64,000 bases of DNA from NCBI GenBank assembly GCA_945898015.1, contig CAMDGM010000016.1:1-64000 (forward strand). The letters run 5' to 3'. Both the position numbers and the translations under genes were made by a program. Positions 52,148-61,380 of this stretch are shown here, in pieces. The notes below the pieces were generated by a model. It ran no database searches, was not told the origin of the DNA, and worked only from the letters and a program-made list of their open reading frames with translations. Source of the DNA: PVC group bacterium (GTDB taxonomy: Bacteria > Verrucomicrobiota > Kiritimatiellia > CAIKKV01). Position 1 is the first letter of the stretch. The number at the start of each line of letters is the position of its first letter.

Positions 52148-53977
52148 TCATTTCAACTCGTCGGCATACGGCACCTGGATGCCGTAGGATTTGGCCACTT
52201 TTTTGATGTCCCTCACCACGCCCGGATCCCGCGTCCGGGTGTGCTCCCCGATCAGCGCATACACCTTGTGCCAGGCCCATTCCTCGCGGATGGAGGCATC
52301 CCCTTTCACAGCGGACGCCATCTTCAAATCAAACACCATGTCGCAGCCCTGCGCCCCGGACCGGCCCACGACCTGAAAGATCACGCGCTCCGCATGCCGG
52401 GGAAACCGGCCGTACAGGACCAGGGCGCGATCCAGGTACAGGTTCGGCGTCAGGGCCGGGACCATTTCCGCGCCCGGCTCCGTGAACCGGAAGCGCATAT
52501 CGCTCAACACCGGCCGGCTGACACCGGAAAACTGTCCGTCCATGACGTCGGGAATCGACCACCGGCCCCGGCGGGCGGCCGTGGAGTCGCCCCGGTTCAT
52601 GTAGCTCAACATATCCAGCAGGTACAGGTTGGCCTGATCGAACGTGGCCATGGCAAACACGGACACGGCGCCCGTATTCTCCCGCGTGAACGCGGAAATG
52701 ATTTCCGCGCTGTCCCGCATCCCGGCAGTGGGAAGTCCGTCGCTCACGAGAATCACCACCACCGGGCGCACCGGCTTGCGGTCCATGGCCAGTAATTCGC
52801 GCAGGGAGGCATAAATATCCGTGTTGCCCCGCGACTCCATGGCACGCACAAACGTCCGGCCCGTTTCAAGCGCCGCAGGTGACGCCTCGGTCCAATCGGG
52901 AAAACACCGTTGCGGAACATCCCGGAAGCCCACCACATTGAACCGGTCACGAGGCCCCAGCTGGGACAGGCAGCGGAGCAACCCCTCGCGGCAGAACGCC
53001 AGACGCTGCTCCGTAATGCTGGCCGAACAATCCTGGATCAGCAGCACATCCTTGGGTAGCACCGGCAGGGCTTCCGCGCCCGCCCGCGCAATGTCGACTC
53101 GTACATAGACATACTCCGGATCGGCCTTGTCCGCATACACGCTCAACCCGGCTTTCAGAAGGCCCTCTACCGGCTTGAGAGACTCCCCGGCCACCGGCGC
53201 CAGCGCCGCGACCGGCAACGCCGCCCGCGCGCCAGGATCCGCGAACCCTGAGCCTAGGACAGGCCCCGGCACGGGCTTCAAAAGGTCTTCCAGTTTCTCC
53301 CACTGCGTATCCGCCGACCGGACCGATGGCGGCCGCGCCTCGGCCACGTTGCGGCGCGCGGCCTCGGAAAGACCACTGGCCCCGATTCCGGAGGCCAGCT
53401 TGCGCGGCGATTCCACCGGCAGCGCCACATCTGCGGCGCCCTTGACCCGGTCCACATCCGGGATCAACCGGCGGGGCCGGTCGGGAATCTCCTCCTTCAC
53501 CAGGCGCTCCTCCACCTTGAGAATCTCCTCGCGCGGGGACCAGCTTTCCATGTCCCGCGCCGCCGGAACAACGGGAGCGCCAGACGCCTGCTCCAGAGCA
53601 CCGGACGGCAGCGGCTGCGACGCCAGCTTGACCTCATCCACGGCGCGTTTCAGCGAAATCCGGTCGGAAAGGACATTAAAACCCGGCCCCGGTTTGCCCG
53701 CGGTAGCCCGTTCCGGCCGCGCAGGTTCAACCGCCCGGGGCACGGGAGACACCTCGTCCACGTGGAACGGCCGGAACGTCTGAGGTCGGATTGTTTCGAC
53801 AATCTGAGGGAAAATCAGGGCCGCGAACCGGGTGGCAATGAACACGTGGAGCAGGACCGAAAGCGTGCCCGCCACGAAAGCAACCCAGACGTTCTGCCGG
53901 TGACGCCGGTAGTTCCGAAGCTCGACTTCCGCCAGATCGCCGGCATCGCTCTTGGGAAGGAATTGGTTCCGTCTCAT
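52148..53977 (-). CDS. TonB-like N terminus fused to a von Willebrand A domain
   Basis: A 609-residue protein. Residues 1-30 are cytoplasmic and basic, 31-55 form one membrane helix (VWVAFVAGTLSVLLHVFIA), and the next ~230 residues are a Pro/Ala/Val/Glu-rich periplasmic spacer as in TonB. From about residue 300 a VWA domain follows with a full MIDAS: DCSAS (D316, S318, S320), the Thr in RGNTDIYAS and the Asp in LVSDGLPTAG. A C-terminal stretch has a beta-sandwich look. It directly follows exbB-exbD-TPR. I infer that a VWA domain takes the place of the TonB receptor-contact domain. Confidence 0.75.
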   Translation of the reverse strand: MRRNQFLPKSDAGDLAEVELRNYRRHRQNVWVAFVAGTLSVLLHVFIATRFAALIFPQIVETIRPQTFRPFHVDEVSPVPRAVEPARPERATAGKPGPGFNVLSDRISLKRAVDEVKLASQPLPSGALEQASGAPVVPAARDMESWSPREEILKVEERLVKEEIPDRPRRLIPDVDRVKGAADVALPVESPRKLASGIGASGLSEAARRNVAEARPPSVRSADTQWEKLEDLLKPVPGPVLGSGFADPGARAALPVAALAPVAGESLKPVEGLLKAGLSVYADKADPEYVYVRVDIARAGAEALPVLPKDVLLIQDCSASITEQRLAFCREGLLRCLSQLGPRDRFNVVGFRDVPQRCFPDWTEASPAALETGRTFVRAMESRGNTDIYASLRELLAMDRKPVRPVVVILVSDGLPTAGMRDSAEIISAFTRENTGAVSVFAMATFDQANLYLLDMLSYMNRGDSTAARRGRWSIPDVMDGQFSGVSRPVLSDMRFRFTEPGAEMVPALTPNLYLDRALVLYGRFPRHAERVIFQVVGRSGAQGCDMVFDLKMASAVKGDASIREEWAWHKVYALIGEHTRTRDPGVVRDIKKVAKSYGIQVPYADELK

Positions 53978-53986
53978 CGTTCCTCC

Positions 53987-56278
53987 CTACTCTTTGGCCG
54001 CCCACGGACTTTTCGGGTACAACTTCCGGAGCTCTGCAACCAGGTCGGCCGCTTCCCGCGTCCGGCCCTGGCGCTTGAATCCTGCAGCCGCCTTATACAG
54101 GCATTCCGGAGTCAGTTCGGGATCGTGATAGAGCAACGCCACATTCATATAGAAACGCACCGCGCCGTCCGCATCGCCCTTCGCCTCAAGCGCCCGGGCC
54201 GTCCCGGCCGTGGCATACGCGCGCACGGACTCATTATTTCCAGCCCGTTGCGCCGCCTCGCCATACGCCTTCTCCGCGCCTGTGAAATCGGATGCCGCCA
54301 GAGCCAGGTCACCCAGCTTCAGCCAGGCCCGCGGCTCGGCCGGAGTGTGAACGTCCACCGCCACGGCGGCTTCGTATTCCGCTTTCGCCGCCGCCGTCTG
54401 ACCCTGCCCGCTCAACGCCTCACCTGCCAAAGTTCGCCCGATCTGAATCCAGGCGGGCTCGCGTTTTCCCGAAGCCAGAAGGCGCGCCGCCTCAAGCGCC
54501 TTGGGAAACTCGCGGGCCTGGGTCCGATACTCCGCCAGCCATTCGAGGAGGCCGGGCGGCAGATCGTCGCGCAAGGGCGTGGCGATCGCGCCCTGGGCCA
54601 ATTCCGCCGCTTCGGGATATTGGGCCAGGCGGAAAAGCACGATGCCCAGGCGCATCCGCGCCAGCCGGGCGGTATTGTCGGAAGGCTCCGCAGCCAGCGC
54701 GGCGCGCAATTCCCGGGCGGCATCCTCGAACTTGCCGGACGTCTCCAGCAGGACCCCACTCCAGAAACGGGCATCGGCGGCGTAGGCCGTGCGGGGAAAA
54801 CGCCGCAACAGAAGTCCATAGGTTTCGAGCGCCTGCTCGTTCCGCCCCAGTTGGGCCTCGGCCACGGCCTTCTGGAACAGGGCGTCCGGCGCCAGCTCAT
54901 GATCGGGAAAAGCGGCCAGAAACTGCCCCCAGTCCCGAGCCGCATCCTCGCGCCGGCCAGCCTTGGCGGCGCCATACGCAGCCGCGAACAGCCCCTTGGC
55001 CGCCAGCGGGGAATCCGGATAGCGGAGAAACACCGTCCGGTACGCTTCAGCCGCGTTCCAGTCTTCGCCCCTCTTTTTCAGCACCTCCCCGATCCGGTAT
55101 AACGCCTCCGGGGCCAGCGCCGAGCGGGGATGCCGGTCGGCAATCAGCCGGTAATACTGGAGCGCCTTGTCCTCATCCTGAAGCGCCATCGCCGATTCGG
55201 CCAGCAGCCAGCACACCTGGTCGGCCATCGCGCTGTCGGGAGGGATCACGCGAGCCTGCTCCACCGTCCCGGTATACTGACCCGCCGTAAAAAGCGCCAG
55301 CGCACGTTCATAGGCGGCCCGCCCCGCATAAACACTGTCTGGAAATTCCTTCATCAACAGGGCGTACCGGGCGGCCGACGCCGCGCCACGCTGCAACTGC
55401 CGGTCACTGTTGGCGGCCAGATACAGCCAGCCATCCCGGGGCGGGTCGCCCGCAGCCAGGGCCCGGTCGGCCAGCGCAACCGCATCGGCATGCCGCCCGG
55501 AGCGCTGGTACGCCCAGGCGGCCTGAAGCCGGGCCGGCCCCACCCGGGTGTCGGATCCGAACCGGGTGAACAGCTGATCGAACGCATAGGCGCTCTTCAC
55601 ATAATTCGAGCCTCGATAATACAAGTTGCCCAGCTGATACCAGGCCTCGGCGCCCACCCGTAAATCCGTGGATTTCTCCGCCGCCTTGAGGAACAACGCC
55701 TCGGCCCGGGCATCCCCCCCGCCGGACGTTCCCGTCGCCAGCCCTCCCAGGGCCAGCCACGCATAAGGCAGAAACGGGGACTCCGGATAGTCGCGCGTGA
55801 GTCGCTCATAAACGGGGATCGCCTCAGCCGGACGGTTCAGCTTCTCCAACGCGCTCGCGAGGCGGAAGCTGGCGTCCGCCGCGATGTCGGCCGGCGTCTT
55901 TTGCCCCAGCAACGCCCGGAGCATCGTGACCGCGGCATCGCCCTGTCCCGAATCCATCGACAACTCCGCGCGGCGCAGGCTGGCGCGAAACCGGTGGGGA
56001 CTGGCGGGCAGGGCCTGAACCCGGGAATAGGCCCGGTCGGCCGCCACGCGGTTGCCCATCTCGCGGTAACATTCCCCGCTGCGGAACCACACGGCATCCA
56101 CCGCCGCATTGGAGGGAAAGGTGTCCAGGAAAACCATGTATTCCTTCAAGGCCATGTCATAGATGCCACGCCGCAGCAACCCGTCCGCAAACTGGAGTTG
56201 GGCGGTTTCATCCGGGGCCGAGGCGGGCGCCTCCAGCGTCAGGACTAGCAGCGCGAGCGTGGACCAGCCGAACTTCAT
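53987..56278 (-). CDS. Secreted TPR-repeat protein
   Basis: A 763-residue protein with a signal peptide (STLALLVLTLEAPASA) and about fifteen to eighteen tetratricopeptide-like helix pairs (DALFQKAVAEAQLGRNEQAL, EALYRIGEVLKKRGEDWNAA, YPESPFLPYAWLALGGLA). Such YbgF/BamD-like repeats hold envelope complexes together. The ATG at 56278 overlaps the exbD stop (ATGA), so it is produced with the proton motor and is probably its periplasmic partner. Confidence 0.8.
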   Translation of the reverse strand: MKFGWSTLALLVLTLEAPASAPDETAQLQFADGLLRRGIYDMALKEYMVFLDTFPSNAAVDAVWFRSGECYREMGNRVAADRAYSRVQALPASPHRFRASLRRAELSMDSGQGDAAVTMLRALLGQKTPADIAADASFRLASALEKLNRPAEAIPVYERLTRDYPESPFLPYAWLALGGLATGTSGGGDARAEALFLKAAEKSTDLRVGAEAWYQLGNLYYRGSNYVKSAYAFDQLFTRFGSDTRVGPARLQAAWAYQRSGRHADAVALADRALAAGDPPRDGWLYLAANSDRQLQRGAASAARYALLMKEFPDSVYAGRAAYERALALFTAGQYTGTVEQARVIPPDSAMADQVCWLLAESAMALQDEDKALQYYRLIADRHPRSALAPEALYRIGEVLKKRGEDWNAAEAYRTVFLRYPDSPLAAKGLFAAAYGAAKAGRREDAARDWGQFLAAFPDHELAPDALFQKAVAEAQLGRNEQALETYGLLLRRFPRTAYAADARFWSGVLLETSGKFEDAARELRAALAAEPSDNTARLARMRLGIVLFRLAQYPEAAELAQGAIATPLRDDLPPGLLEWLAEYRTQAREFPKALEAARLLASGKREPAWIQIGRTLAGEALSGQGQTAAAKAEYEAAVAVDVHTPAEPRAWLKLGDLALAASDFTGAEKAYGEAAQRAGNNESVRAYATAGTARALEAKGDADGAVRFYMNVALLYHDPELTPECLYKAAAGFKRQGRTREAADLVAELRKLYPKSPWAAKE

Positions 56279-56706
56279 GGAGCCGCCAATTCGGGTTCCG
56301 ACAGCGCCGTGGCGAACGACACATTCCACACGTCGCACCGGCGGCAGATATCCAGCACCCGCACGACATGCTCGTACGCGGTCTTCCGGTCGGCCCGGAT
56401 CAGCACCGGCTGGCCGGGATACACCGTCACCAGGCGCTTGAGCACAACCCCCAGCCGGTCGTCGTCCAACTGCTGGCCGCTCACCATGACCACGCCTTCG
56501 CGCGACACGTTGAGGATGATCTCGCCGGGCGACCGGGGCTTTTCCTCGGCGGTTTTGGCGGTGGGCAGGTTAATCCCGATCTCGGCCTCCCATTGCGCGT
56601 AAATCTGGGTGGTGACGAAGAACATGAGCAGCACGAGCACCACGTCCAGCATGGGGGCGATCTGGAACCCCACCGACGCCGTTTTCAGCTTGCCCGAAAA
56701 GTTCAT
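56275..56706 (-). CDS. exbD: ExbD/TolR-family proton-motor subunit
   Basis: A 143-residue protein: cytoplasmic start, one helix with the proton-relay Asp (IAPMLDVVLVLLMFFV), and a periplasmic domain (INLPTAKTAEEKPRSPGEII, DRLGVVLKRLVTVYPGQPVL). It works with ExbB to harvest proton motive force. ATGA overlaps join it to exbB before and the TPR gene after. Confidence 0.9.
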   Translation of the reverse strand: MNFSGKLKTASVGFQIAPMLDVVLVLLMFFVTTQIYAQWEAEIGINLPTAKTAEEKPRSPGEIILNVSREGVVMVSGQQLDDDRLGVVLKRLVTVYPGQPVLIRADRKTAYEHVVRVLDICRRCDVWNVSFATALSEPELAAP

Positions 56707-57467
56707 GCGTTCCTCTTGCGGATCAGGGCGTTCAACACGTCGGCGGAAGCGGCTTCCAGGGAGGCGACCAGCTGGGCCGAGCGCGACCGGAAATAACCGT
56801 AAAACATCATCGCGGGAATACCGATGAGGAGACCGAAGGCGGTGTTGATCAGGACTTCGGAGACGCCGCCGGCGAGCAGGAGGGGCTTGGCCTTGGCCAG
56901 GTCCAGCGCCACCACCTGGAAGGCATTCATCAATCCCAGGACCGTGCCGAACAGCCCCATCATGGGAGAAATCACCGCAATATCCAACAGGTACTGCGTG
57001 GGCCCGGCAATGGCCAGCGCCTGGCGCTCGCCCTCGCCCTGCATCGAATCCTTGAGCTGCGACACGGCGGTTTGCGGATCCGCCTCCAGGAAATCGAGCG
57101 CGCAAAGCGTCACCTCCCCGAGCGGATTGGGCTTGTCATTGCAGGCTTCCCGCAAGCCTTCAAAATCACCGTCATGAATCCGGGCCAGCACATCCTTCCG
57201 GAACAGCCGGGGCACCACCTGCTCCTGGCGCAGCACGGCGAACAGGTACAGGACAAACGCCACCGCCAGCACGGAGACAAGCAGCATGGGGTATATGGTC
57301 CAGCCGCCCTTCTGCAAAATCTCGCCCATCGACAGGGATAAGCGTTCCGCGCTGGCCGCGCCCGCCGCCGCCCCGGGAGCCTGGGCCAGGCAGACACCGG
57401 ACATAAACGCTGTCACGACAACTCCTGCCAACATCCGCAACCGACCGCTTCGTATCATGGAATTCAT
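56703..57467 (-). CDS. exbB: ExbB/TolQ/MotA-family proton-channel subunit
   Basis: A 254-residue protein with an N-terminal signal-like segment (MLAGVVVTAFMSGVCLAQA), then three helices: GGWTIYPMLLVSVLAVAFVL, ISPMMGLFGTVLGLMNAFQ and TAFGLLIGIPAMMFYGYF. The last two line the channel. It is the first gene of a ten-gene minus-strand operon. A strong ribosome-binding site (GGGGAGGTG, about 57474-57482) precedes the ATG at 57467. It could also serve the distant tonB at 27 kb, which has no exbBD of its own. Confidence 0.88.
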   Translation of the reverse strand: MNSMIRSGRLRMLAGVVVTAFMSGVCLAQAPGAAAGAASAERLSLSMGEILQKGGWTIYPMLLVSVLAVAFVLYLFAVLRQEQVVPRLFRKDVLARIHDGDFEGLREACNDKPNPLGEVTLCALDFLEADPQTAVSQLKDSMQGEGERQALAIAGPTQYLLDIAVISPMMGLFGTVLGLMNAFQVVALDLAKAKPLLLAGGVSEVLINTAFGLLIGIPAMMFYGYFRSRSAQLVASLEAASADVLNALIRKRNA

Positions 57468-57571
57468 CCGACACCTCCCCGCGTGTTTGACAATCGCCTG
57501 TTGTTGGCTCGTGATACATTAGGGCATTCCGGGCACAAAGCCAAGGAAAAGCCGGACAGGGAAGCGGTTTT

Positions 57572-58960
57572 TCAGACCACCGGATAGCGCGTTCCAAGAA
57601 GCCGGGACAGGGCCGCATGGGCGGAGCGGCATCGGCGTTTCCCGGCCGCGCGTACGGCGCTCAACTCGCGGGCGAGCCAGGCAAAGTCCAACCCCGCCGG
57701 CGCGCCGTAATGGGTCTTGCGCCGCAGGGCCTCGGCCGGATCCCGGTGGCCCAGTTCATCGAGATGCGTCTTGACGTAATGATAGGCATCGCGAAAAGGC
57801 ACGCCGGCGGAAACCTGCTCCAGCGCCACATCCGTGGCAAAGACGTCCGGCGTGAATCCCTTGCGCAACGCCGCCGGATCCGCCTTCATTCCCCGCACCA
57901 GCGGCAGGAAAGCGCGCAAGCTCCCGCGGGTCACCGCCAGCCCGTCCATGAGCTCGCCCTTGGTGTCCTGCAGATCCCGGTTATACCCGCTCGGAAGTCC
58001 GCGGGCGATCTCCGCCGCGCACACGGTCCGGGACCACACGCGCGCCGCCCGCGAACGGACCAGCTCGCACACGTCGGGATTGCGCTTCTGGGGCATGATA
58101 CTGCTGCCGGTGGTGCAATCCTCGGGCAGCTGGAAATAACCGAATTCCGGCATGGTAAAAAGAATCAGGTCCTCCGCTGCACGAGCCAGGGTCAGCATCA
58201 CCTGGCCGCAGGCGGCCAGCACGCGGGCTTCGTGCTTGCCCCGGACGTTATTGGCATAAAGGACGTTATGAACAGGCCGTTTGAACCCCAGCAGGCGGGC
58301 GGTCAGGCGCCGGTCGATCGGAGCCGGCACGCCGTAGCTCGCGGCGGAACCCAGCGGGCACTGATCGTTGAGGTCCAGCACGGACGCCAGTTCGCGCAAA
58401 TCGTCCAGCAGGCTTTCGGCATGCGCGGAGGCCCACAGGCCCACGGATGACGGCATCGCGGGCTGGAGATGGGTCCGGCCCGCCATAGGAATGGCGGCAT
58501 GACGGCGGGCAAAGGCAAGAAACGCCCCGGCCAGCTCCGCGGCCTCATCCATCAACCCGAACAATTCTTCACGGATGAACAGGCGCAGATCGACCGCCAC
58601 CTGGTCGTTCCGGCTGCGGAATGTGTGCACCTTCTTGCCCGTGTCGCCCAATTTTTCCGTGAGCGTCCGCTCCACGGCCAAATGAACATCCTGGTCGGCC
58701 AACGTAATGGAAAACGTGCCCGCCCGGGCGGACCGCATGACAGCCACCAGCTCCCGAATCACAGACCGGCATTCGGCAGACGACAGGATATGGCCGGGCA
58801 TGCGCGACAGCATCACGGCATGCGCCGCCGACCCCGCGCAATCCGCATCAATCAGGGCAAGGTCCAGCGTCGGATCGTCGCCGACCGTATAATCCAGCAC
58901 ATCGGAACCGATTAAGCCGACGGTGGTTTTAAGCGTTTTTCGGGACATTCCCATGGTCAC
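57572..58960 (-). CDS. argH: Argininosuccinate lyase
   Basis: ArgH splits argininosuccinate to arginine and fumarate, the last step of arginine synthesis. The protein of up to 462 residues has FRSRNDQVAVDLRLF, AGRTHLQPAMPSSVGLW (catalytic His region) and the superfamily signature GSSIMPQKRNP with the catalytic serine near 286-287. The ATG at 58960 overlaps the upstream stop (ATGA), though MSRKTLK four codons later is equally plausible. Other arg genes are not in the window. Confidence 0.93.
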   Translation of the reverse strand: MTMGMSRKTLKTTVGLIGSDVLDYTVGDDPTLDLALIDADCAGSAAHAVMLSRMPGHILSSAECRSVIRELVAVMRSARAGTFSITLADQDVHLAVERTLTEKLGDTGKKVHTFRSRNDQVAVDLRLFIREELFGLMDEAAELAGAFLAFARRHAAIPMAGRTHLQPAMPSSVGLWASAHAESLLDDLRELASVLDLNDQCPLGSAASYGVPAPIDRRLTARLLGFKRPVHNVLYANNVRGKHEARVLAACGQVMLTLARAAEDLILFTMPEFGYFQLPEDCTTGSSIMPQKRNPDVCELVRSRAARVWSRTVCAAEIARGLPSGYNRDLQDTKGELMDGLAVTRGSLRAFLPLVRGMKADPAALRKGFTPDVFATDVALEQVSAGVPFRDAYHYVKTHLDELGHRDPAEALRRKTHYGAPAGLDFAWLARELSAVRAAGKRRCRSAHAALSRLLGTRYPVV

Positions 58961-60225
58961 TCCTTGGGTTGGGCCGCCGACTCGGCGTCCATCCGGGTTT
59001 CCGCGTCATCCACATACTGCTCGAGGGAGGAGCGGGCAAAGATGGCGGACCGCTCGGAATCGGGGAAATCCCCGTTCGACTCGAACTGATTCATCCACAC
59101 CGTGCGAGCGGAAACGGCATCTTCCAGCTCCCGCAAGGCACGATCCGCCTGACGCAGTCGGCGGCGGAGCCAGAAGGCGGGCATATGGCCTGCAACACCC
59201 TGGAAAAAGTGGGCATACCGGAGCGCCACCGCGGTCAACTCCGGCGCCGATCCGACCGCGAGCTTCTTCACATCCTCCGCCCGGAGCCGGGCCGCCTGGC
59301 GCGCCTCCGGCGAGCCCCGAACCGCCAGCAATTGATACGGTGACAGGGCGGTCAGCTCCGAGCCCCCGTCCAACCCCAGCGCGGCGGCCGGCGTTTGCAA
59401 CGCGGCATAAAACTGGCGGAAGAGCACCGGAGAAAGAGGACGGATGCCACCCGCAATCACATCCCGCTTGGCCGCCGCGGCGCGCCAGAGCAACTCGGGA
59501 TCCTCGGGGGTATCCCCAGCCAATCGGGGCAGCAACCAGCCGGCCGTCACACGATCGCCCCGTTTCAACTGATCCAACAGAGCACCCAGGACATCCCTCT
59601 GCCCGGGAAGGGATAGCATCCACCCCACAGCCTGCCCGCATGCCGCTTTTTCCATCATGGGTCCGTCGGGGATGCGGTTCCACGTCAGGATCGTCCCCAG
59701 CGTCGGCAACCGCCCCTCCTCGGCCAAGGCCATCACCCACTCCCGGTTCTGGGCCTTGACCGTGGGAAACAGGTTTTCCGCCAACCCCACAGCCAGCCAA
59801 TCCGCGCGCGACAGGGGCGCGCCCGACGACCCGGTCCAAAGGGACAGAACCAGACGCGCCAGCTGGGCGTTGAAATCCGCATCTGCCGCCTCCCAAGGTC
59901 CCTGGACGACGATCCGCCAGGGAAGTCCGTTCGTGGCGGGACAGGCCTCCACGGAAGCGGATCCCCATGAGGACTCGGGAAGACAAACCCGCACCAGCGG
60001 TTTGGAAGGCGTAGCCAACGGACGGCCCCCGAGGGCCTCCAGGCGGTGCAGCACATCCTCCGCCTGCCGGGCCACATCGCGGGCTTCCCGGTAGGATCCG
60101 CCCGTCACGCGCACCAGGCCAAGCGGCCCCTCCACGTCGGAGGGCCGCGTGGCGGCCGACGCCGCAACGGACAGGAAAACGGCCACGAGGGCCAGACTAG
60201 GGTCCCACCGCGAACTCAAGAGCAC
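58957..60225 (-). CDS. Secreted protein of unknown function
   Basis: About 420 residues with a signal peptide (SLALVAVFLSVAASA, then ATRPS). The mature part is mainly helical: EDVLHRLEALGGRPLATP, an ADWLAVGLAENLFPTVKAQN stretch that recalls gluzincin-like 'secreted peptidase' folds without an HExxH motif, and a helical end (RRLRQADRALRELEDAV). I do not recognise a family. The start is uncertain (GTG 60225, or a TTG at 60219 or 60261). It overlaps the upstream zinc-ribbon gene by about 30 bases and argH by 4, so it is co-translated with both. Confidence 0.6.
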   Translation of the reverse strand: MLLSSRWDPSLALVAVFLSVAASAATRPSDVEGPLGLVRVTGGSYREARDVARQAEDVLHRLEALGGRPLATPSKPLVRVCLPESSWGSASVEACPATNGLPWRIVVQGPWEAADADFNAQLARLVLSLWTGSSGAPLSRADWLAVGLAENLFPTVKAQNREWVMALAEEGRLPTLGTILTWNRIPDGPMMEKAACGQAVGWMLSLPGQRDVLGALLDQLKRGDRVTAGWLLPRLAGDTPEDPELLWRAAAAKRDVIAGGIRPLSPVLFRQFYAALQTPAAALGLDGGSELTALSPYQLLAVRGSPEARQAARLRAEDVKKLAVGSAPELTAVALRYAHFFQGVAGHMPAFWLRRRLRQADRALRELEDAVSARTVWMNQFESNGDFPDSERSAIFARSSLEQYVDDAETRMDAESAAQPKE

Positions 60226-60898
60226 CGTCCTTGATGGTGATTCCGCCCAACTGTTTTTCAATGGCCTGCTCGACCGGCGTCAACACAAACGCCGCCACAA
60301 TCGGATCCGCGATCAACCCGGCCAGCGGGCCCGGAAGGGGAAAATGGCCAAACTGGCCGGATCTGATTTTTAACGTCCGCCCGACGGCTTCGCAGGTCAA
60401 GGCCCGGGTAAAACGGAACGGGCCCACAGTCCGCTCCCCGATCGCAAACGGGCCGAAAAATACCTGCTGGAGAACCATCATCCGGGTGCCGTCGAGGCGA
60501 ATCTGCAAGGGCGGCGAATGGATGGCGGACACGGCGGCACGGGATTCCAGATAAACGCCCAATTCTTGGTCATTAAATAAGCCCCTCGCAGCCCTTTTCC
60601 CGCGGGCCGCAGAAACCAGATTGTTGACTTTGGCCACCGTCCGGAGTCGCACCTCAGCCTTGTCGCCATCGCTCAAGGTGGAAACAACCTGTTTTTGGGG
60701 CCAGGCGGCAGCCAGAAGCACCGCCAGGACAACCAGCATGACCACGGGCTTCACCAGCGTTCTCGGATCAAAGGCCTGCTTCTCCGCGACGGCCTGATCC
60801 ACATGGGCGCTGGTAATCGACATTTTCTTGCCGCAGACCATGCAAAAAATCCGACCCAGGTCGTTTTTCGCCCCGCAATGGTTACACGACACCTTCAT
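60197..60898 (-). CDS. Zinc-ribbon membrane protein of unknown function
   Basis: A 233-residue protein. An N-terminal zinc ribbon (CNHCGAKN ... FCMVCGKKM) is followed by one membrane helix (VVMLVVLAVLLAAAWP) and a periplasmic beta-rich domain (DGTRMMVLQQVFFGPFAIGE, EKQLGGITIKDGALEFAVG). The outer domain has no recognised family. The neighbours are an FmdB-family zinc ribbon upstream and the secreted unknown downstream, suggesting a small unit of coupled unknowns. Confidence 0.68.
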   Translation of the reverse strand: MKVSCNHCGAKNDLGRIFCMVCGKKMSITSAHVDQAVAEKQAFDPRTLVKPVVMLVVLAVLLAAAWPQKQVVSTLSDGDKAEVRLRTVAKVNNLVSAARGKRAARGLFNDQELGVYLESRAAVSAIHSPPLQIRLDGTRMMVLQQVFFGPFAIGERTVGPFRFTRALTCEAVGRTLKIRSGQFGHFPLPGPLAGLIADPIVAAFVLTPVEQAIEKQLGGITIKDGALEFAVGP

Positions 60899-60927
60899 AA
60901 CGACACCGCTCTCCCAAAATCGTTCGG

Positions 60928-61254
60928 TTACTTCTTTTTCGGCTGCGCCGGGGCCGGGGGTGCGGCCGGAGCCGGGGTGGATGACGCCGTCGCGGAAGTC
61001 GGGGCGGGTGAGGCCGCCGAGGAAGCTGGGGCGGCAGACGACGCGCTTTCACTCTTGGCCGATTTCCGGTAATTATCGCTGCGGTAATCGGTCTGGTAGA
61101 AACCGCTTCCCTTGAAAATCACGCCCGCTCCGGTGCCGATCTGCCGCTTCACCTTGCTGCGGCAGGTCGGGCACTTGACCAGAGGCGCATCTTTCATGCT
61201 CTGAAACAAGTCGAACATGCCGCATTTCGGACATGCATATTCATAGGTCGGCAT
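60928..61254 (-). CDS. FmdB-family zinc-ribbon protein with Ala/Pro/Ser tail
   Basis: A 108-residue protein. MPTYEYACPKCGMFDLFQ and CPTCRSKVKRQIGTGAGVIF form the FmdB ribbon (CPKC, CPTC), and KGSGFYQTDYRSDNY is the conserved family tail. The last ~40 residues are a low-complexity Ser/Ala/Pro stretch ending in PAQPKKK. The ATG at 61254 is chosen because MPTYEY is the fixed family start. Confidence 0.88.
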   Translation of the reverse strand: MPTYEYACPKCGMFDLFQSMKDAPLVKCPTCRSKVKRQIGTGAGVIFKGSGFYQTDYRSDNYRKSAKSESASSAAPASSAASPAPTSATASSTPAPAAPPAPAQPKKK

Positions 61255-61380
61255 GGCTGTGGGATCCTTTCCGCTCGCAATCACGAATCCCTCTGAAGAT
61301 ACTCCAGCCAGCCGCTCAAGTCAATTGACGAAAGCAGGCGCGCCCCCATCCAGCCGGCGCGCTGAGGATCAACAAGTCCG

